DNA of 23,146 bases, taken from positions 1-23,146 of the forward strand of contig CAJTZE010000051.1 in the NCBI GenBank assembly GCA_910584265.1, written 5' to 3'. A program made the position numbers and the translations under genes. The notes beneath the pieces were generated by a model. That model made no database searches. It saw only the letters and a program-made list of their open reading frames with translations, and was not told where the DNA came from. Below are positions 1 to 7,958 of the stretch, in pieces. How positions within the stretch are numbered: position 1 is the stretch's first letter; the number at the start of each line of letters is the position of its first letter. This DNA is from an uncultured Dorea sp. Its GTDB lineage: Bacteria > Bacillota > Clostridia > Lachnospirales > Lachnospiraceae.

Positions 1-42
1 AAAAACTTTTTTAACATTTTTCACTTTACCTATTGACATTTC

Positions 43-1683
43 TTAGCTGGACTTTGATATTGTTATCATTTCACAGATCAATGTCTCATACGGCCGCAGA
101 CTTATTTGACCCGGCAGGATTTCTGTTTCCTGCTCATAATTGGACAGAATCACCCTTCCGCTTTCCGGATAACTAAATTCTGCCGGTTCTTCATAAAAAT
201 TACCGATGACCAGCCATTTCTTTTCATCCCATTCCCTGACATATGCAAAGATGTGTTCATCATCCGGACAGAGCAGTTTAAACGTCCCATAAGTCAGGAC
301 CGCCTCCTCTTTCCGAAGTCTGATCAGCTTCTGATAATAATAGAAAATAGAATTTTTATCTTCTAATGCCATTTCTGCATTGATCTCTATATAGTTGGGA
401 TTTACATGATACCAGGGAGTTCCTTCTGTAAATCCTGCTTCGTGTCCCGAATCCCACTGCATAGAAGTTCTGGCATTATCTCTGGCTTTCTCACAAAGAG
501 ATTTCATGATCTCATCTCTGGAATATCCCGCCCTTTCCCGCTCCCGGTACATATTGACAGCCTCTACGTCTGCGAAATCCTCAATTCCAGAAAACGGATA
601 ATTTGTCATCCCTATTTCTTCTCCCTGATAAATATAAGGAGTTCCTTTCATTCCATGCAGCACCGTTGCCAGCATCTTCGCAGATTCCACACGGTATTTC
701 CTGTCGTTCCCCCATCTGGAAACAATCCTTGGCAGATCATGGCTGTTCCAGAACAAGCTGTTCCATCCCTTACCATCCAGTTCCTGCTGCCACTTTGCAA
801 ATGTCTGCTTTAGGTAAACCAAATCAAGCGGCTTCAAATCCCATTTGTTCTTTCCTGGAACCTGGTCTGCCTGCATTTGTTCAAATTGGAAGATCATATC
901 CAGTTCCCTGCGTTCCGGATCAGAATATAGTTTCCCAATCTCTGTATCCGCTCCCCAGCACTCGCCTACTGTCATCATATCCCTGCCGCCAAATGTTTCC
1001 CTGTTCATTTCCTGCAGATACTCATGAAGCCTTGGACCGTTTTCTTTTATCTTCTGATCCGGGACTTTCCCGATCACATCAATCACATCCATCCGAAAGC
1101 CCTTAACCCCCATATCGATCCAGTAATTCATCATCTTCCAGATTTCCTTACGCACAGCATCATTTTCCCAGTTCAGATCCGGCTGCTTTTTATGATAAAA
1201 ATGGAGATAGTATTCTCCCGTCTCTTCGGAATATTCCCATGCGTTTCCCCCAAAGCAGGACTCCATGTCATTGGGTGCCTGATCCGCCTTTCCTTTCCTC
1301 CAGATATAATAATCCCTGTATGGATTGTCTGGTGAGCTTTTCGCCTCCACAAACCAAGGATGTTCGTCCGAAGTATGGCTTACAACCAGATCCATCATAA
1401 TCTTAATACCACAATTTTCACATTCTTTAATCAGCGCTTTCATATCCTCTATGGTTCCGGATTCCGGCGCCACGCCATAGTAATCAGAAATGTCGTAACC
1501 ATTGTCCGCATTCGGAGACGGATATACGGGGCTTAACCAGATCACATCAATCCCCAACCGTTCCAAATACCACAGCTTTGAGCGGATACCGTTGATATCT
1601 CCGATCCCATCGCCATTACTGTCACAAAAGCTGCGCGGATATATCTGGTATACAGTACTGCGTTTCCACCATTTTTCTTTCAT
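43..1683 (-). CDS. malL: GH13 oligo-1,6-glucosidase / alpha-glucosidase
   Basis: A 546-residue cytoplasmic glycoside hydrolase of family 13, subfamily 31. It releases glucose from the non-reducing end of short alpha-glucosides such as isomaltose-type oligosaccharides. There is no signal peptide. Visible are the calcium-loop motif DSNGDGIGD (21-29), QPDLNW (167-172), the nucleophile D199 in GFRMDV, the acid/base E241 in VGECWG and the third acid D316 in FWNSHD. Val200 directly after the nucleophile is the residue known to favour alpha-1,6 over alpha-1,4 bonds (Ala or Thr there in maltases), so isomaltase specificity is the better guess. The length matches the family (about 550-560). The ATG at 1683 is preceded by GAGGGAAG. 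The gene is divergent from an AraC regulator, its likely controller. Trehalose-6-phosphate hydrolase is a less likely alternative; the symbol is by family similarity. Confidence 0.9.
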   Translation of the reverse strand: MKEKWWKRSTVYQIYPRSFCDSNGDGIGDINGIRSKLWYLERLGIDVIWLSPVYPSPNADNGYDISDYYGVAPESGTIEDMKALIKECENCGIKIMMDLVVSHTSDEHPWFVEAKSSPDNPYRDYYIWRKGKADQAPNDMESCFGGNAWEYSEETGEYYLHFYHKKQPDLNWENDAVRKEIWKMMNYWIDMGVKGFRMDVIDVIGKVPDQKIKENGPRLHEYLQEMNRETFGGRDMMTVGECWGADTEIGKLYSDPERRELDMIFQFEQMQADQVPGKNKWDLKPLDLVYLKQTFAKWQQELDGKGWNSLFWNSHDLPRIVSRWGNDRKYRVESAKMLATVLHGMKGTPYIYQGEEIGMTNYPFSGIEDFADVEAVNMYRERERAGYSRDEIMKSLCEKARDNARTSMQWDSGHEAGFTEGTPWYHVNPNYIEINAEMALEDKNSIFYYYQKLIRLRKEEAVLTYGTFKLLCPDDEHIFAYVREWDEKKWLVIGNFYEEPAEFSYPESGRVILSNYEQETEILPGQISLRPYETLICEMITISKSS

Positions 1684-1720
1684 TGTTCTTCCCTCAATTC
1701 TTGTTTTTTTTAACTGAATC

Positions 1721-1770
1721 CAGTATACTGTAAAAAGAATTTAAAGGCTTGCATAATCTTACTGCATAAT
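1721..1770. promoter_or_regulatory. Divergent control region with direct repeat and palindrome
   Basis: The 119 bp between the glucosidase and the AraC gene hold an exact direct repeat TGCATAAT (1750-1757 and 1763-1770, 13 bp period) and a perfect palindrome CAGTATACTG (1721-1730). The palindrome contains a TATACT -10-like hexamer reading toward the glucosidase. No good -35 lies at 16-18 bp from it, which would fit an activator-dependent promoter with the AraC-type protein bound at the direct repeat. The sites are seen; their function is inferred. Confidence 0.35.
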
Positions 1771-1802
1771 AACACAATTTTACGATTTAGGAGTTGAGCA
1801 AT

Positions 1803-2672
1803 ATGACCCGCGCCTACCACGAAGACCGAACCCATGGAACATCCGTTTTTCATTTACAGGTATACTCACACCATGACAAGGACGGTTTCTATTTTGTTTC
1901 CCAACACTGGCATGAAGAATTGGAATGGGTATATGCAGAATATGGTATCCTTCATCTGACCGTACACGGCAGATCCTTTACCCTGAACCCTGGAGAATTC
2001 TGTTTCATCAATTCCGGTGAACTTCATGAAATCCGGTCAACCGGAGAATCTCTGCACCATGCCGTCGTATTTAATCCGGACTTTTTAGATTTTGCATTAT
2101 ATGATGCCTGCCAGCATAATTTTATACGTCCTGTAACCAAGGGCCGTCTTCTGTTTCCAACCTTTTGTTCTGCATTCCCGCCAGAAGGCCGGGAGCAGAT
2201 TCTTTTTCATATGCAGGAAATCATAAAACTTTATCACACACTCCCTTCCTGTGCGCTTTTAAGCATCAAAATCCATATTTTGCATATGATAGAATTACTG
2301 TTTCAAAAAGACTGCTTTTTGGAAAATACACTGTCTCCGAAAGGAAAAGATTCGTTAGATAAGTTAAAGCAGGTGATTGAATACATCCACGAAAACCTCG
2401 CACAGCCCATATCCCTGCAGACGCTGGCCAAGATATGCTTCATGAGTCCAAACTATTTCTGCCATTATTTTAAACAGGAAATCGGAAAGACGCCGATCAT
2501 GTTCATTAATGAATACAGAATTGAAAAAGCCTGTGAAATGTTATCCGGATCAGATCTGCCGGTTTCGGACATTTCACTTTCTGTAGGATTTGATAATTTT
2601 AGTTATTTTATCCGGAAATTTCGGGAATATAAAGGAGTGACTCCTAAAAAGTACCGTTTGCTTTGTAAATAA
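1803..2672 (+). CDS. AraC-family transcriptional regulator with cupin sensor domain
   Basis: A 289-residue regulator. The N-terminal half is a cupin-like AraC ligand-binding domain (the stretch around HWHEELEWVYAE, then LNPGEFCFINSGELHEI). The C-terminal hundred residues hold two helix-turn-helix motifs: ISLQTLAKICFMSPNYFCHYFK and, later, VSDISLSVGFDNFSYFIRKFREYKGVTPKKYR, the classic AraC signature. An upstream in-frame TTG at 1794 abuts the ribosome binding site; the AGGAG at 1789-1793 is 9 nt from the ATG at 1803, so that ATG is chosen. Members of this type sense a sugar and activate the neighbouring glycosidase or transport genes. The divergent GH13 glucosidase is the obvious target, an inference from position only. 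Confidence 0.9.
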   Translation: MTRAYHEDRTHGTSVFHLQVYSHHDKDGFYFVSQHWHEELEWVYAEYGILHLTVHGRSFTLNPGEFCFINSGELHEIRSTGESLHHAVVFNPDFLDFALYDACQHNFIRPVTKGRLLFPTFCSAFPPEGREQILFHMQEIIKLYHTLPSCALLSIKIHILHMIELLFQKDCFLENTLSPKGKDSLDKLKQVIEYIHENLAQPISLQTLAKICFMSPNYFCHYFKQEIGKTPIMFINEYRIEKACEMLSGSDLPVSDISLSVGFDNFSYFIRKFREYKGVTPKKYRLLCK

Positions 2673-2794
2673 TGCAGACCTGGACAGCTTTGGAACTTAG
2701 GCGCCAGGCGTACTGGCAGAGCTCCCGCCGGGCATTTCCCAGCACGTTATTTTCTCCGTTCATAACCAGCAGCATTCCCATCACCCGTGAAGAA

Positions 2795-2836
2795 AAAAAT
2801 CAGGGAGTATGCTCTTTGACACACTCCCTGATTTTT
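2795..2836. terminator. Bidirectional rho-independent terminator
   Basis: A perfect 14-bp inverted repeat: AAAAATCAGGGAGT (2795-2808) pairs with ACTCCCTGATTTTT (2823-2836) around a 14-nt loop. The A/T runs at both outer ends give a U-tract on either strand. It separates the convergent AraC gene (plus) and aminopeptidase gene (minus), and the aminopeptidase stop codon (2835-2837) overlaps the stem end. Confidence 0.9.
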
Positions 2837-4232
2837 ACATATATTTAATAAATGCTTTATATCCCTTATAGGCTTCGTACACATCCGCCTTGCTGGTAAT
2901 CTCCCACGGTGCATGCATGCACAATACAGCCACGCCGCTGTCAATTACTTCCATACCGTAATTTGCCATAATATACGCGATGGTTCCGCCGCCGCCCGCG
3001 TCTACCCTGCCCAGCTCGGCAAACTGATACGCCACCTCATCTTTATCCAAAGCCTTGCGGATTTCAGCCAGATACTCTGCATTAGCATCATTAGAACCGC
3101 TCTTTCCACGGCTTCCGGTAAATTTATTAAATACCAGTCCCTTCGAGAAGAATGCAGAGCTTCTTTTCTCAAACACCTCTGCAAACATCGGATCATAGGC
3201 CGCGCTTACGTCCGAGGAAAGCATCTTAGAATACTGCAGCGCCCTTCTCACTTTAAGGTCAGAGTATCCGCCCATAAGGTTCAGAAGCTCTGCCACTGTA
3301 TTTTCAAAGAACCTGGAATGCATTCCTGTGGCGCCTACGCTTCCAATCTCTTCCTTGTCCACCAGAATACAGCAGGATGTCTTTTCTACAGCTTCTGTAT
3401 CCAGCATCGCAAACAGTGAAGTAAATGCACACACTCTGTCATCCTGTCCATAGCCGATCACCATGCTTCTGTCCAGTCCGCAGTCCCTTGATTTTCCTGC
3501 CGGAACAATCTCAAGCTCCGCTGACACAAAGTCTTCCTCTTCCATGTCATAATAATCTTTTAAAAGTTCCAATACATTCTGCTTTACCGCTTCCTTCTCT
3601 TCTTTCTCCACGCCTTCCAGCTTATCGAGCGGACGGCTGCCGATCAGAAGATCCAGCTTCTCTCCTTCTATGACCACGCTTGCTTTCTTTTCCATCTGCT
3701 TTGATGCCAGATGGACCAGAAGATCTGTCACCGCAAATACCGGATCGTCATCCTTCTCTCCGATGTTTACCGTTACCACTTCCCCGTCCTTCTTCGCGAT
3801 GACCCCGTGAATGGCCAGCGGAAGCGTTACCCACTGATATTTCTTAATTCCTCCATAATAATGCGTATCCAGATATGCAAACTCATCACTCTCATACAAT
3901 GGATTCTGCTTCACATCAATACGCGGAGAGTCAATATGCGCCCCCAGAATATTCATGCCTTCTTCCAAGGGTCTGGTCCCAATATTAAAAAGTACAATAC
4001 TCTTGTCCATGCATACAGCATACACCTTGTCTCCGGTCTTCACCTGCGCCTGATTCCGGATCAGCTCACGGATGTCCCGATAACCCTTCTCCTGTGCCAT
4101 GCGCACTGCCGTCTTCACACATTCACGCTCGGTCTTGCCCTCATCCAGACAGGCTTTGTACAGCACATTAATGCGGTCTAATTCCGTAAGCTGATTCTGA
4201 TCATATGCAGGCCATACATTCTTTCTTTCCAT
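2835..4232 (-). CDS. M18-family zinc aminopeptidase
   Basis: A 465-residue cytoplasmic metallo-aminopeptidase that removes N-terminal residues from peptides with two metal ions. The M18 ligand pattern is present: H99 in GAHIDSPR, D264/D265 in GYGQDDR, the glutamate pair E294-E295 in DKEEIGS, D342 in DVSAAYDP and H440 in CMHAPWE. The length is normal for the bacterial ApeA-type branch. The ATG at 4232 has a strong GGGAGGT about 9 nt upstream and its own promoter at 4270-4298. It ends in a shared terminator, so it is probably monocistronic. Substrate preference (acidic versus neutral N-termini) cannot be read from sequence. Confidence 0.92.
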   Translation of the reverse strand: MERKNVWPAYDQNQLTELDRINVLYKACLDEGKTERECVKTAVRMAQEKGYRDIRELIRNQAQVKTGDKVYAVCMDKSIVLFNIGTRPLEEGMNILGAHIDSPRIDVKQNPLYESDEFAYLDTHYYGGIKKYQWVTLPLAIHGVIAKKDGEVVTVNIGEKDDDPVFAVTDLLVHLASKQMEKKASVVIEGEKLDLLIGSRPLDKLEGVEKEEKEAVKQNVLELLKDYYDMEEEDFVSAELEIVPAGKSRDCGLDRSMVIGYGQDDRVCAFTSLFAMLDTEAVEKTSCCILVDKEEIGSVGATGMHSRFFENTVAELLNLMGGYSDLKVRRALQYSKMLSSDVSAAYDPMFAEVFEKRSSAFFSKGLVFNKFTGSRGKSGSNDANAEYLAEIRKALDKDEVAYQFAELGRVDAGGGGTIAYIMANYGMEVIDSGVAVLCMHAPWEITSKADVYEAYKGYKAFIKYM

Positions 4233-4269
4233 CTGAAATTACCTCCCAAATTTTGATTCCATGAAACTT

Positions 4270-4298
4270 AGTATAGCATACCCAAAATATAGTTACAA
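4270..4298 (-). promoter_or_regulatory. Sigma-A promoter of the M18 aminopeptidase
   Basis: Reading on the minus strand: TTGTAA (4293-4298), a 17-bp spacer, then TATACT (4270-4275), preceded by TGC, which makes an extended -10. It lies about 38 bp upstream of the aminopeptidase ATG. Confidence 0.75.
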
Positions 4299-4533
4299 CA
4301 TCTTAGATAAGCAGATTTTTTATATTTTTCTTGAAAATACCCGGTTTTTATTTTTACTTATGTTAGCTTATTATTTTCTATTATTCATCTGTTCATCCCG
4401 TATTATACTTGCCATTTATTGTTGTCCTATATAATAATAAAAGAAATCATACGATCAACAATTAAGCATAAGAGCGGAGCGGCGGAATCATTTATCCGCG
4501 AAAGAAGAAATGAAAAAAGACATTCAAAAGCTC
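4299..4533. other. AT-rich intergenic region with long-range inverted repeat
   Basis: No gene is supported here. Most of it is very AT-rich. A 9-bp inverted repeat, CATAAGAGC (4467-4475) and GCTCTTATG (4530-4538), flanks a small hairpin GCGGA/TCCGC, and its right arm covers the stop codon of the glycosyltransferase gene. It may help end the operon transcript but lacks a clean U-tract. A 96-codon plus-strand frame beginning at 4510 lies almost wholly antisense to the glycosyltransferase and is not called. Confidence 0.4.
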
Positions 4534-5256
4534 TTATGGATACCGCTCTGCTTCTATTGCATCAGCCTCCTCCTGTGTGAGGATTTTATTTCTGACCATA
4601 CTGTAAAGCACCTGTTCCACCCGCTGGAATGCCAGCTCCATATTCTCATCCGGAGAATAAGAGGATGGTGCATTCGGCAGCCCGGCAAGCATCACGGATT
4701 CATAGTCCGTCAGCTCCGACGGCTCTTTGTCGAAATACCCGATAGAAGCTTCATAAATTCCATAATACCCGCTGCCAAAATAAATCGTATTCACGTATAA
4801 TTCAAATATTTCCTCTTTGCTATATCTTCCCTCCACATCAAATACGGCAAATACCTCCGCCGCCTTGCGTTCTATCAGCTTTTCCTGTGTAAAAAGCTGG
4901 TTTTTCACAAGCTGCTGTGTGATAGTGCTCCCGCCCTCTTTAAAGGAACAGGCCCGTATATCCACCCATGCGGCTCGGCAGACTGCGATAGGATCAATGC
5001 CCGGATGACTCTCAAACCGGTGGTCCTCCACGGAAATTACCGCATCAATATAGAGCTGCGGCAGTTCCGAATATCTAGTAAAATGTTCCATACCGCGGAT
5101 TTCCTCCATCGTCTCTTCAATTGTTTTCTCTGCTGACGCCTCCCGGTACAACCTATATCCTTTGATTCCGTAAAAAGCCCCAAACAATATGGCAAAGCAA
5201 CATAGAATTGCAAACAGCCTCAGCAGTATTTTCCCTATCCAATGTCTGCTTCTCAT
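4534..5256 (-). CDS. mtgA: Monofunctional peptidoglycan glycosyltransferase (GT51)
   Basis: A 240-residue membrane-anchored enzyme that polymerises lipid II into glycan strands. One N-terminal transmembrane helix (about 8-30) is followed by a GT51 domain with the family motifs in order: EDHRF with catalytic E77 (77-81), GGSTITQQL (108-116), RKAAE with E134 (130-134) and the KEEIFELYVNTIYFG segment (147-161). No transpeptidase domain follows, so it is monofunctional; the length fits. It is the last gene of the response regulator-kinase-ABC operon. Its AGAGGT ribosome binding site overlaps the stop codon of the preceding small peptide and sits 9 nt from the ATG. The linkage suggests that its expression responds to envelope stress through that two-component system, an inference. 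Confidence 0.9.
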   Translation of the reverse strand: MRSRHWIGKILLRLFAILCCFAILFGAFYGIKGYRLYREASAEKTIEETMEEIRGMEHFTRYSELPQLYIDAVISVEDHRFESHPGIDPIAVCRAAWVDIRACSFKEGGSTITQQLVKNQLFTQEKLIERKAAEVFAVFDVEGRYSKEEIFELYVNTIYFGSGYYGIYEASIGYFDKEPSELTDYESVMLAGLPNAPSSYSPDENMELAFQRVEQVLYSMVRNKILTQEEADAIEAERYP

Positions 5257-5268
5257 CTTTTCGTACCT

Positions 5269-5385
5269 CTATAATATGATCGTGCCTCCATGCGCTCTCT
5301 TGTACATAGATCTGGCCGCCCGCAAAGCAAAAACAGCCGCCAGACACAAGAGGAGAATCCGTATCTTTTTCACCCTTCCCTTCAT
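5269..5385 (-). CDS. 38-residue small membrane peptide, translationally coupled
   Basis: A short reading frame of 38 codons. Its ATG shares the ATGA overlap with the stop of the upstream ABC ATPase gene, and its TAG overlaps the ribosome binding site of the glycosyltransferase gene. The peptide starts with a basic segment (MKGRVKKIR), then a hydrophobic stretch (ILLLCLAAVFAL), then a basic tail: a single-pass or signal-like topology. I do not recognise a family. The gapless fit between two real genes argues that it is translated. It could be a small partner of the ATPase, or what is left of the start of a deleted permease; the sequence does not resemble the usual FtsX-type permease N-terminus. 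Confidence 0.55.
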   Translation of the reverse strand: MKGRVKKIRILLLCLAAVFALRAARSMYKRAHGGTIIL

Positions 5386-6071
5386 GATAACACCGCCTGC
5401 CTCTCATCCCGCACCACCTTCCCGTCGGTGATACGGATAATACGGTCTGCCTGCAGGGCAATATTTTCATCATGGGTAACCAGGAGCAGGGTCTGCCTGT
5501 ATTTTCGATTGCTTTCCTTCAAAAGCCGGACAATCTCATGCCCGTTCCTGCTGTCCAGACTTCCAGTAGGCTCATCGGCAAGCATTACCTGCGGTGCATT
5601 CATCAATGCACGCCCGATGGCCACTCTCTGCTGCTGCCCGCCGGACAGCTGGTTCGGAAGGTGGTTCCTCCGATCCTTCAGCTTAAGCATATCCAAAAGC
5701 TCCTCCAGCCGTTCCTGATTCACCTTCCTTCGATCCATCAGAATCGGCAGCGTGATATTCTCTTCCACATTCAACGTAGGTATCAAATTATGAAACTGGT
5801 AAATCAGCCCGACCTGACGCCTGCGGAAAACAGCAAGCCTTTCATTACTCCCCGCATAAATATCCTGTCCGTTCAGATAAATCTTCCCGCCTGTAGGCAT
5901 ATCTACGCCGGCAATCGCATGAAGCAGCGTAGATTTTCCAGAGCCGGAGGAACCTACAATCGCCACAAACTCTCCCTTATCGATCGTAAGCGAAATATTG
6001 TCCAGAGCAATTACCTGATTCTCACCTTTTCCATAGACCTTATATAGATTTTCAATCTTTAGAAACTCCAT
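5382..6071 (-). CDS. ABC transporter ATP-binding protein, MacB/LolD/BceA type
   Basis: A 229-residue ATPase. Walker A is GSSGSGKST (40-48), the Q-loop Q92, the signature LSGGQQQR (142-149), Walker B VMLADEP (163-169), the D-loop SLD and the switch histidine H200. The wording around these motifs (LDNISLTIDKGEFVAIVGSSGSGKST, ADEPTGSLD) is that of the MacB/LolD/BceA branch, which works with FtsX-like permeases in antimicrobial-peptide resistance or lipoprotein and envelope export. GGAGGAG lies 8 nt before the ATG. It sits 85 bp downstream of the histidine kinase gene in the same direction. The cognate permease gene normally directly downstream is missing; a 38-residue peptide occupies its place. 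Confidence 0.9.
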   Translation of the reverse strand: MEFLKIENLYKVYGKGENQVIALDNISLTIDKGEFVAIVGSSGSGKSTLLHAIAGVDMPTGGKIYLNGQDIYAGSNERLAVFRRRQVGLIYQFHNLIPTLNVEENITLPILMDRRKVNQERLEELLDMLKLKDRRNHLPNQLSGGQQQRVAIGRALMNAPQVMLADEPTGSLDSRNGHEIVRLLKESNRKYRQTLLLVTHDENIALQADRIIRITDGKVVRDERQAVLS

Positions 6072-6156
6072 TATATGAATCTCCTCCTTTTTGTGAATTT
6101 ACTCATATAATAGCTCTATACACTTACATCTCTGTGACTTTCTGGTGAGAGATTCG

Positions 6157-7146
6157 TCACTTTGGAAACCGGATGTCGAATACCGCACCGCCCTGGGGAT
6201 GATTCCCTGCCCGGATTGTACCGCCCTGTCTGGTAATGATCGTCCTGCAGAGGGCAAGGCCGATTCCATACCCTGCCGCCTTTGAATTTTTTCCACGGTA
6301 AAACCGCTCAAACAGATTTGCCAAGTCCTCCTGCTCAAATCCATCCCCGCTGTCACGGAATGTAATTTCAACAAAAAGCGGGGTGTCCGCGCATACAATC
6401 TCTATCCGTCCATGGTCTCCTGAACTTTCCATGCAGTTTTTCAGGATATTCTGAACCGCCTCCGTAAGCCAGTCCGAATCACCGGTAAGCGAAATTCCCT
6501 CCGGCACATCAGCCTTTACCTCAATATCATGCAGCTCTATAGAAATCTGAAACGGCCGGAGCGCGCTAGAAATTAAGTCTCTTACGTCTATTTTTTCTTT
6601 CCGAAAAGCCACAATGCCTGCATCCAGACGGGACAGCTTTAACAGCGAGGTAATCAGCCAGTCCATCCGCATAAGCAGTTCTTCTGCCTCCCGGACCAGA
6701 TTCCTGCACTCCTTTTCATCCGGGTTGTTTTTCAGCAGCGTCAGCGTCAGATTCACGGATGTAAGCGGGGTCCTCAGCTGGTGGGCAACATCTGCCAGAG
6801 AATCTGCCAGATGCTCCTTTTCTCTCTGCAGACGCATATTCTGCTCCCTGATACGTAGCGTCATCTTCGTTACCTCGCTCTGCAGAATCGATAATTCCCC
6901 CTCTTCCGAATCATTGATATACAGATGCTCCTCATTGTGGAGAATCTCATCTATCTGTTCTGAAATTCCGGCAATTCTGTTATACCTTGCTTTCGTAAAA
7001 GCCAAAAATACGGCAAAGAAAACTCCCGCAGATATCAGGCACAGGATTCCCGTCTCCGGGCTGACAAAAAATCCCGCCCCCGCCAGACAGGCCGTAAGCA
7101 TGGCACATAAAACCGTAAACTGCCGGATCTCTTTATTCCGAAACAT
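6157..7146 (-). CDS. Membrane sensor histidine kinase with minimal sensor loop
   Basis: A 329-residue kinase. Two hydrophobic segments (about 10-27 and 33-50) are joined by only a few residues, so it has essentially no extracytoplasmic domain. A short linker leads to HisKA with the phospho-acceptor H122 in DVAHQLRTPLTS. The HATPase domain has an N-box NILKNCMES, G1 DSGDGF and G2 GYGIGLAL. This resembles the intramembrane-sensing kinases that read the state of a partner ABC transporter (BceS/LiaS type, established for that group). The start overlaps the response regulator gene by 14 bp and is preceded by GGGAGG. The ABC ATPase follows downstream, supporting transporter-coupled sensing, an inference. 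Confidence 0.92.
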   Translation of the reverse strand: MFRNKEIRQFTVLCAMLTACLAGAGFFVSPETGILCLISAGVFFAVFLAFTKARYNRIAGISEQIDEILHNEEHLYINDSEEGELSILQSEVTKMTLRIREQNMRLQREKEHLADSLADVAHQLRTPLTSVNLTLTLLKNNPDEKECRNLVREAEELLMRMDWLITSLLKLSRLDAGIVAFRKEKIDVRDLISSALRPFQISIELHDIEVKADVPEGISLTGDSDWLTEAVQNILKNCMESSGDHGRIEIVCADTPLFVEITFRDSGDGFEQEDLANLFERFYRGKNSKAAGYGIGLALCRTIITRQGGTIRAGNHPQGGAVFDIRFPK

Positions 7147-7819
7147 GACTGCCTCCCAGCCGGTACCCCATTCCTCGGACCGTCAGGATAATCTGCGGAG
7201 ACGCCGGGTCATCCTCAATCTTTTCACGCAGACGTTTAATGTAAACCGTCAATGTATTATTGCTTACAAATTCCCCTGACGCATCCCAAAGTTCGTCCAG
7301 CAGCCTGTCTCTTGTAATAATACTTTTAGGATTGGCGGCAAACACCAGCAGCAGGCGGTACTCCAGTGCAGACAGAAATACCTCTTTCCCATTCTTTTTC
7401 ACGATACCGCTGGCAGTATCTACACAAAGCCCGCCGGCTTCAAAGACGGCAGAAGAACGGCCTGATTTCCTTAAAGCCGCCCCAATCCGCGCAATCAGCT
7501 CACGGGGGCGGAAGGGCTTGATAATATAATCCTCCGCTCCCATATTCAGTCCGGTAACAACACTTGCCTCGTCCCCGGAGGCTGTCAGAAAGATCACCGG
7601 AATATCCTGTGCCTGCCGGATCTCCGTACAGACTGCAAATCCGTTTCCGTCCGGAAGCGAAAGATCCACCAGCGCCAGATCAAATTTTTGTTCTGTCAGC
7701 AGCAATGCCGCTTCCCTCTGGGTCCCGGCATGCGTAACTGCAAATCCCTCTGAACGAAGCAGCAGCGCCAGATTTCTGGAAATGCCTGTATCATCCTCCA
7801 CTAAAAAAATCCGTTTCAT
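7133..7819 (-). CDS. OmpR/PhoB-family response regulator
   Basis: A 228-residue two-domain regulator. The receiver has acidic E8-D9-D10, phospho-acceptor D52 in LVDLSLPD, T79 and K101 (IIKPF). The C-terminal winged helix has the usual OmpR wording (LSALEYRLL, TLTVYIKRLREKIEDD, VRGMGYRL). A longer frame opens at 7852, but the ATG at 7819 (MKRIFLVEDD) is the natural receiver start and has AGGTGA 10 nt upstream. It is the first gene of the operon with the kinase, ABC ATPase, small peptide and glycosyltransferase. A long perfect inverted repeat lies in its 5' leader. Confidence 0.93.
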   Translation of the reverse strand: MKRIFLVEDDTGISRNLALLLRSEGFAVTHAGTQREAALLLTEQKFDLALVDLSLPDGNGFAVCTEIRQAQDIPVIFLTASGDEASVVTGLNMGAEDYIIKPFRPRELIARIGAALRKSGRSSAVFEAGGLCVDTASGIVKKNGKEVFLSALEYRLLLVFAANPKSIITRDRLLDELWDASGEFVSNNTLTVYIKRLREKIEDDPASPQIILTVRGMGYRLGGSHVSE

Positions 7820-7854
7820 ATCTTTCAAATCACCTTTCAGCCTCTCCTGCAAAC

Positions 7855-7905
7855 AGCGGCAGATTCATCTGCAATCCTCTTACATCACACGATGAATCTG
7901 CCGCT
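7855..7905. repeat. 15-bp perfect inverted repeat in the response-regulator leader
   Basis: AGCGGCAGATTCATC (7855-7869) is exactly complementary to GATGAATCTGCCGCT (7891-7905), with a 21-nt loop. It lies between the end of the hybrid kinase (7959) and the start of the response regulator (7819). Neither outer side has a U-tract: GTTTGC follows on the minus strand and ATAACC on the plus. It is therefore not a textbook terminator. It could be a poorly U-tailed terminator of the kinase transcript, an attenuator of the operon, or a dyad operator. Confidence 0.7.
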
Positions 7906-7958
7906 ATAACCTTCACTATTCCTATCCTGCAGCCACTCTGACACCGCGTGTACAGACT

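Noticed and set aside
106..1717. Several plus-strand reading frames (e.g. 406-813, 603-1106, 1024-1335) over the glucosidase gene
   Set aside because: All are antisense to a gene with intact family motifs; their translations are low-complexity and lack ribosome sites.
1794..1802. TTG start for the AraC regulator
   Set aside because: It directly abuts the AGGAG, leaving no spacing; the ATG at 1803 has the right 9-nt distance.
2673..2944. Minus-strand frame 2747-2944 and plus-strand sequence after the AraC gene
   Set aside because: It overlaps the 3' end of the aminopeptidase in another frame and runs through the terminator. The stretch 2673-2790 has some protein-like codons on the minus strand but no start, no family and no ribosome site.
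4510..4800. 96-codon plus-strand frame preceded by a purine-rich stretch
   Set aside because: Almost wholly antisense to mtgA, whose motifs are intact; the translation resembles no family.
6614..7279. 221-codon plus-strand frame
   Set aside because: Antisense to the histidine kinase; Ser/Arg-rich shadow translation.
7133..7852. Longer start for the response regulator at 7852
   Set aside because: The extra 11 residues precede the natural receiver start; AGGTGA is placed correctly for the ATG at 7819 and the longer form would run close to the inverted repeat.
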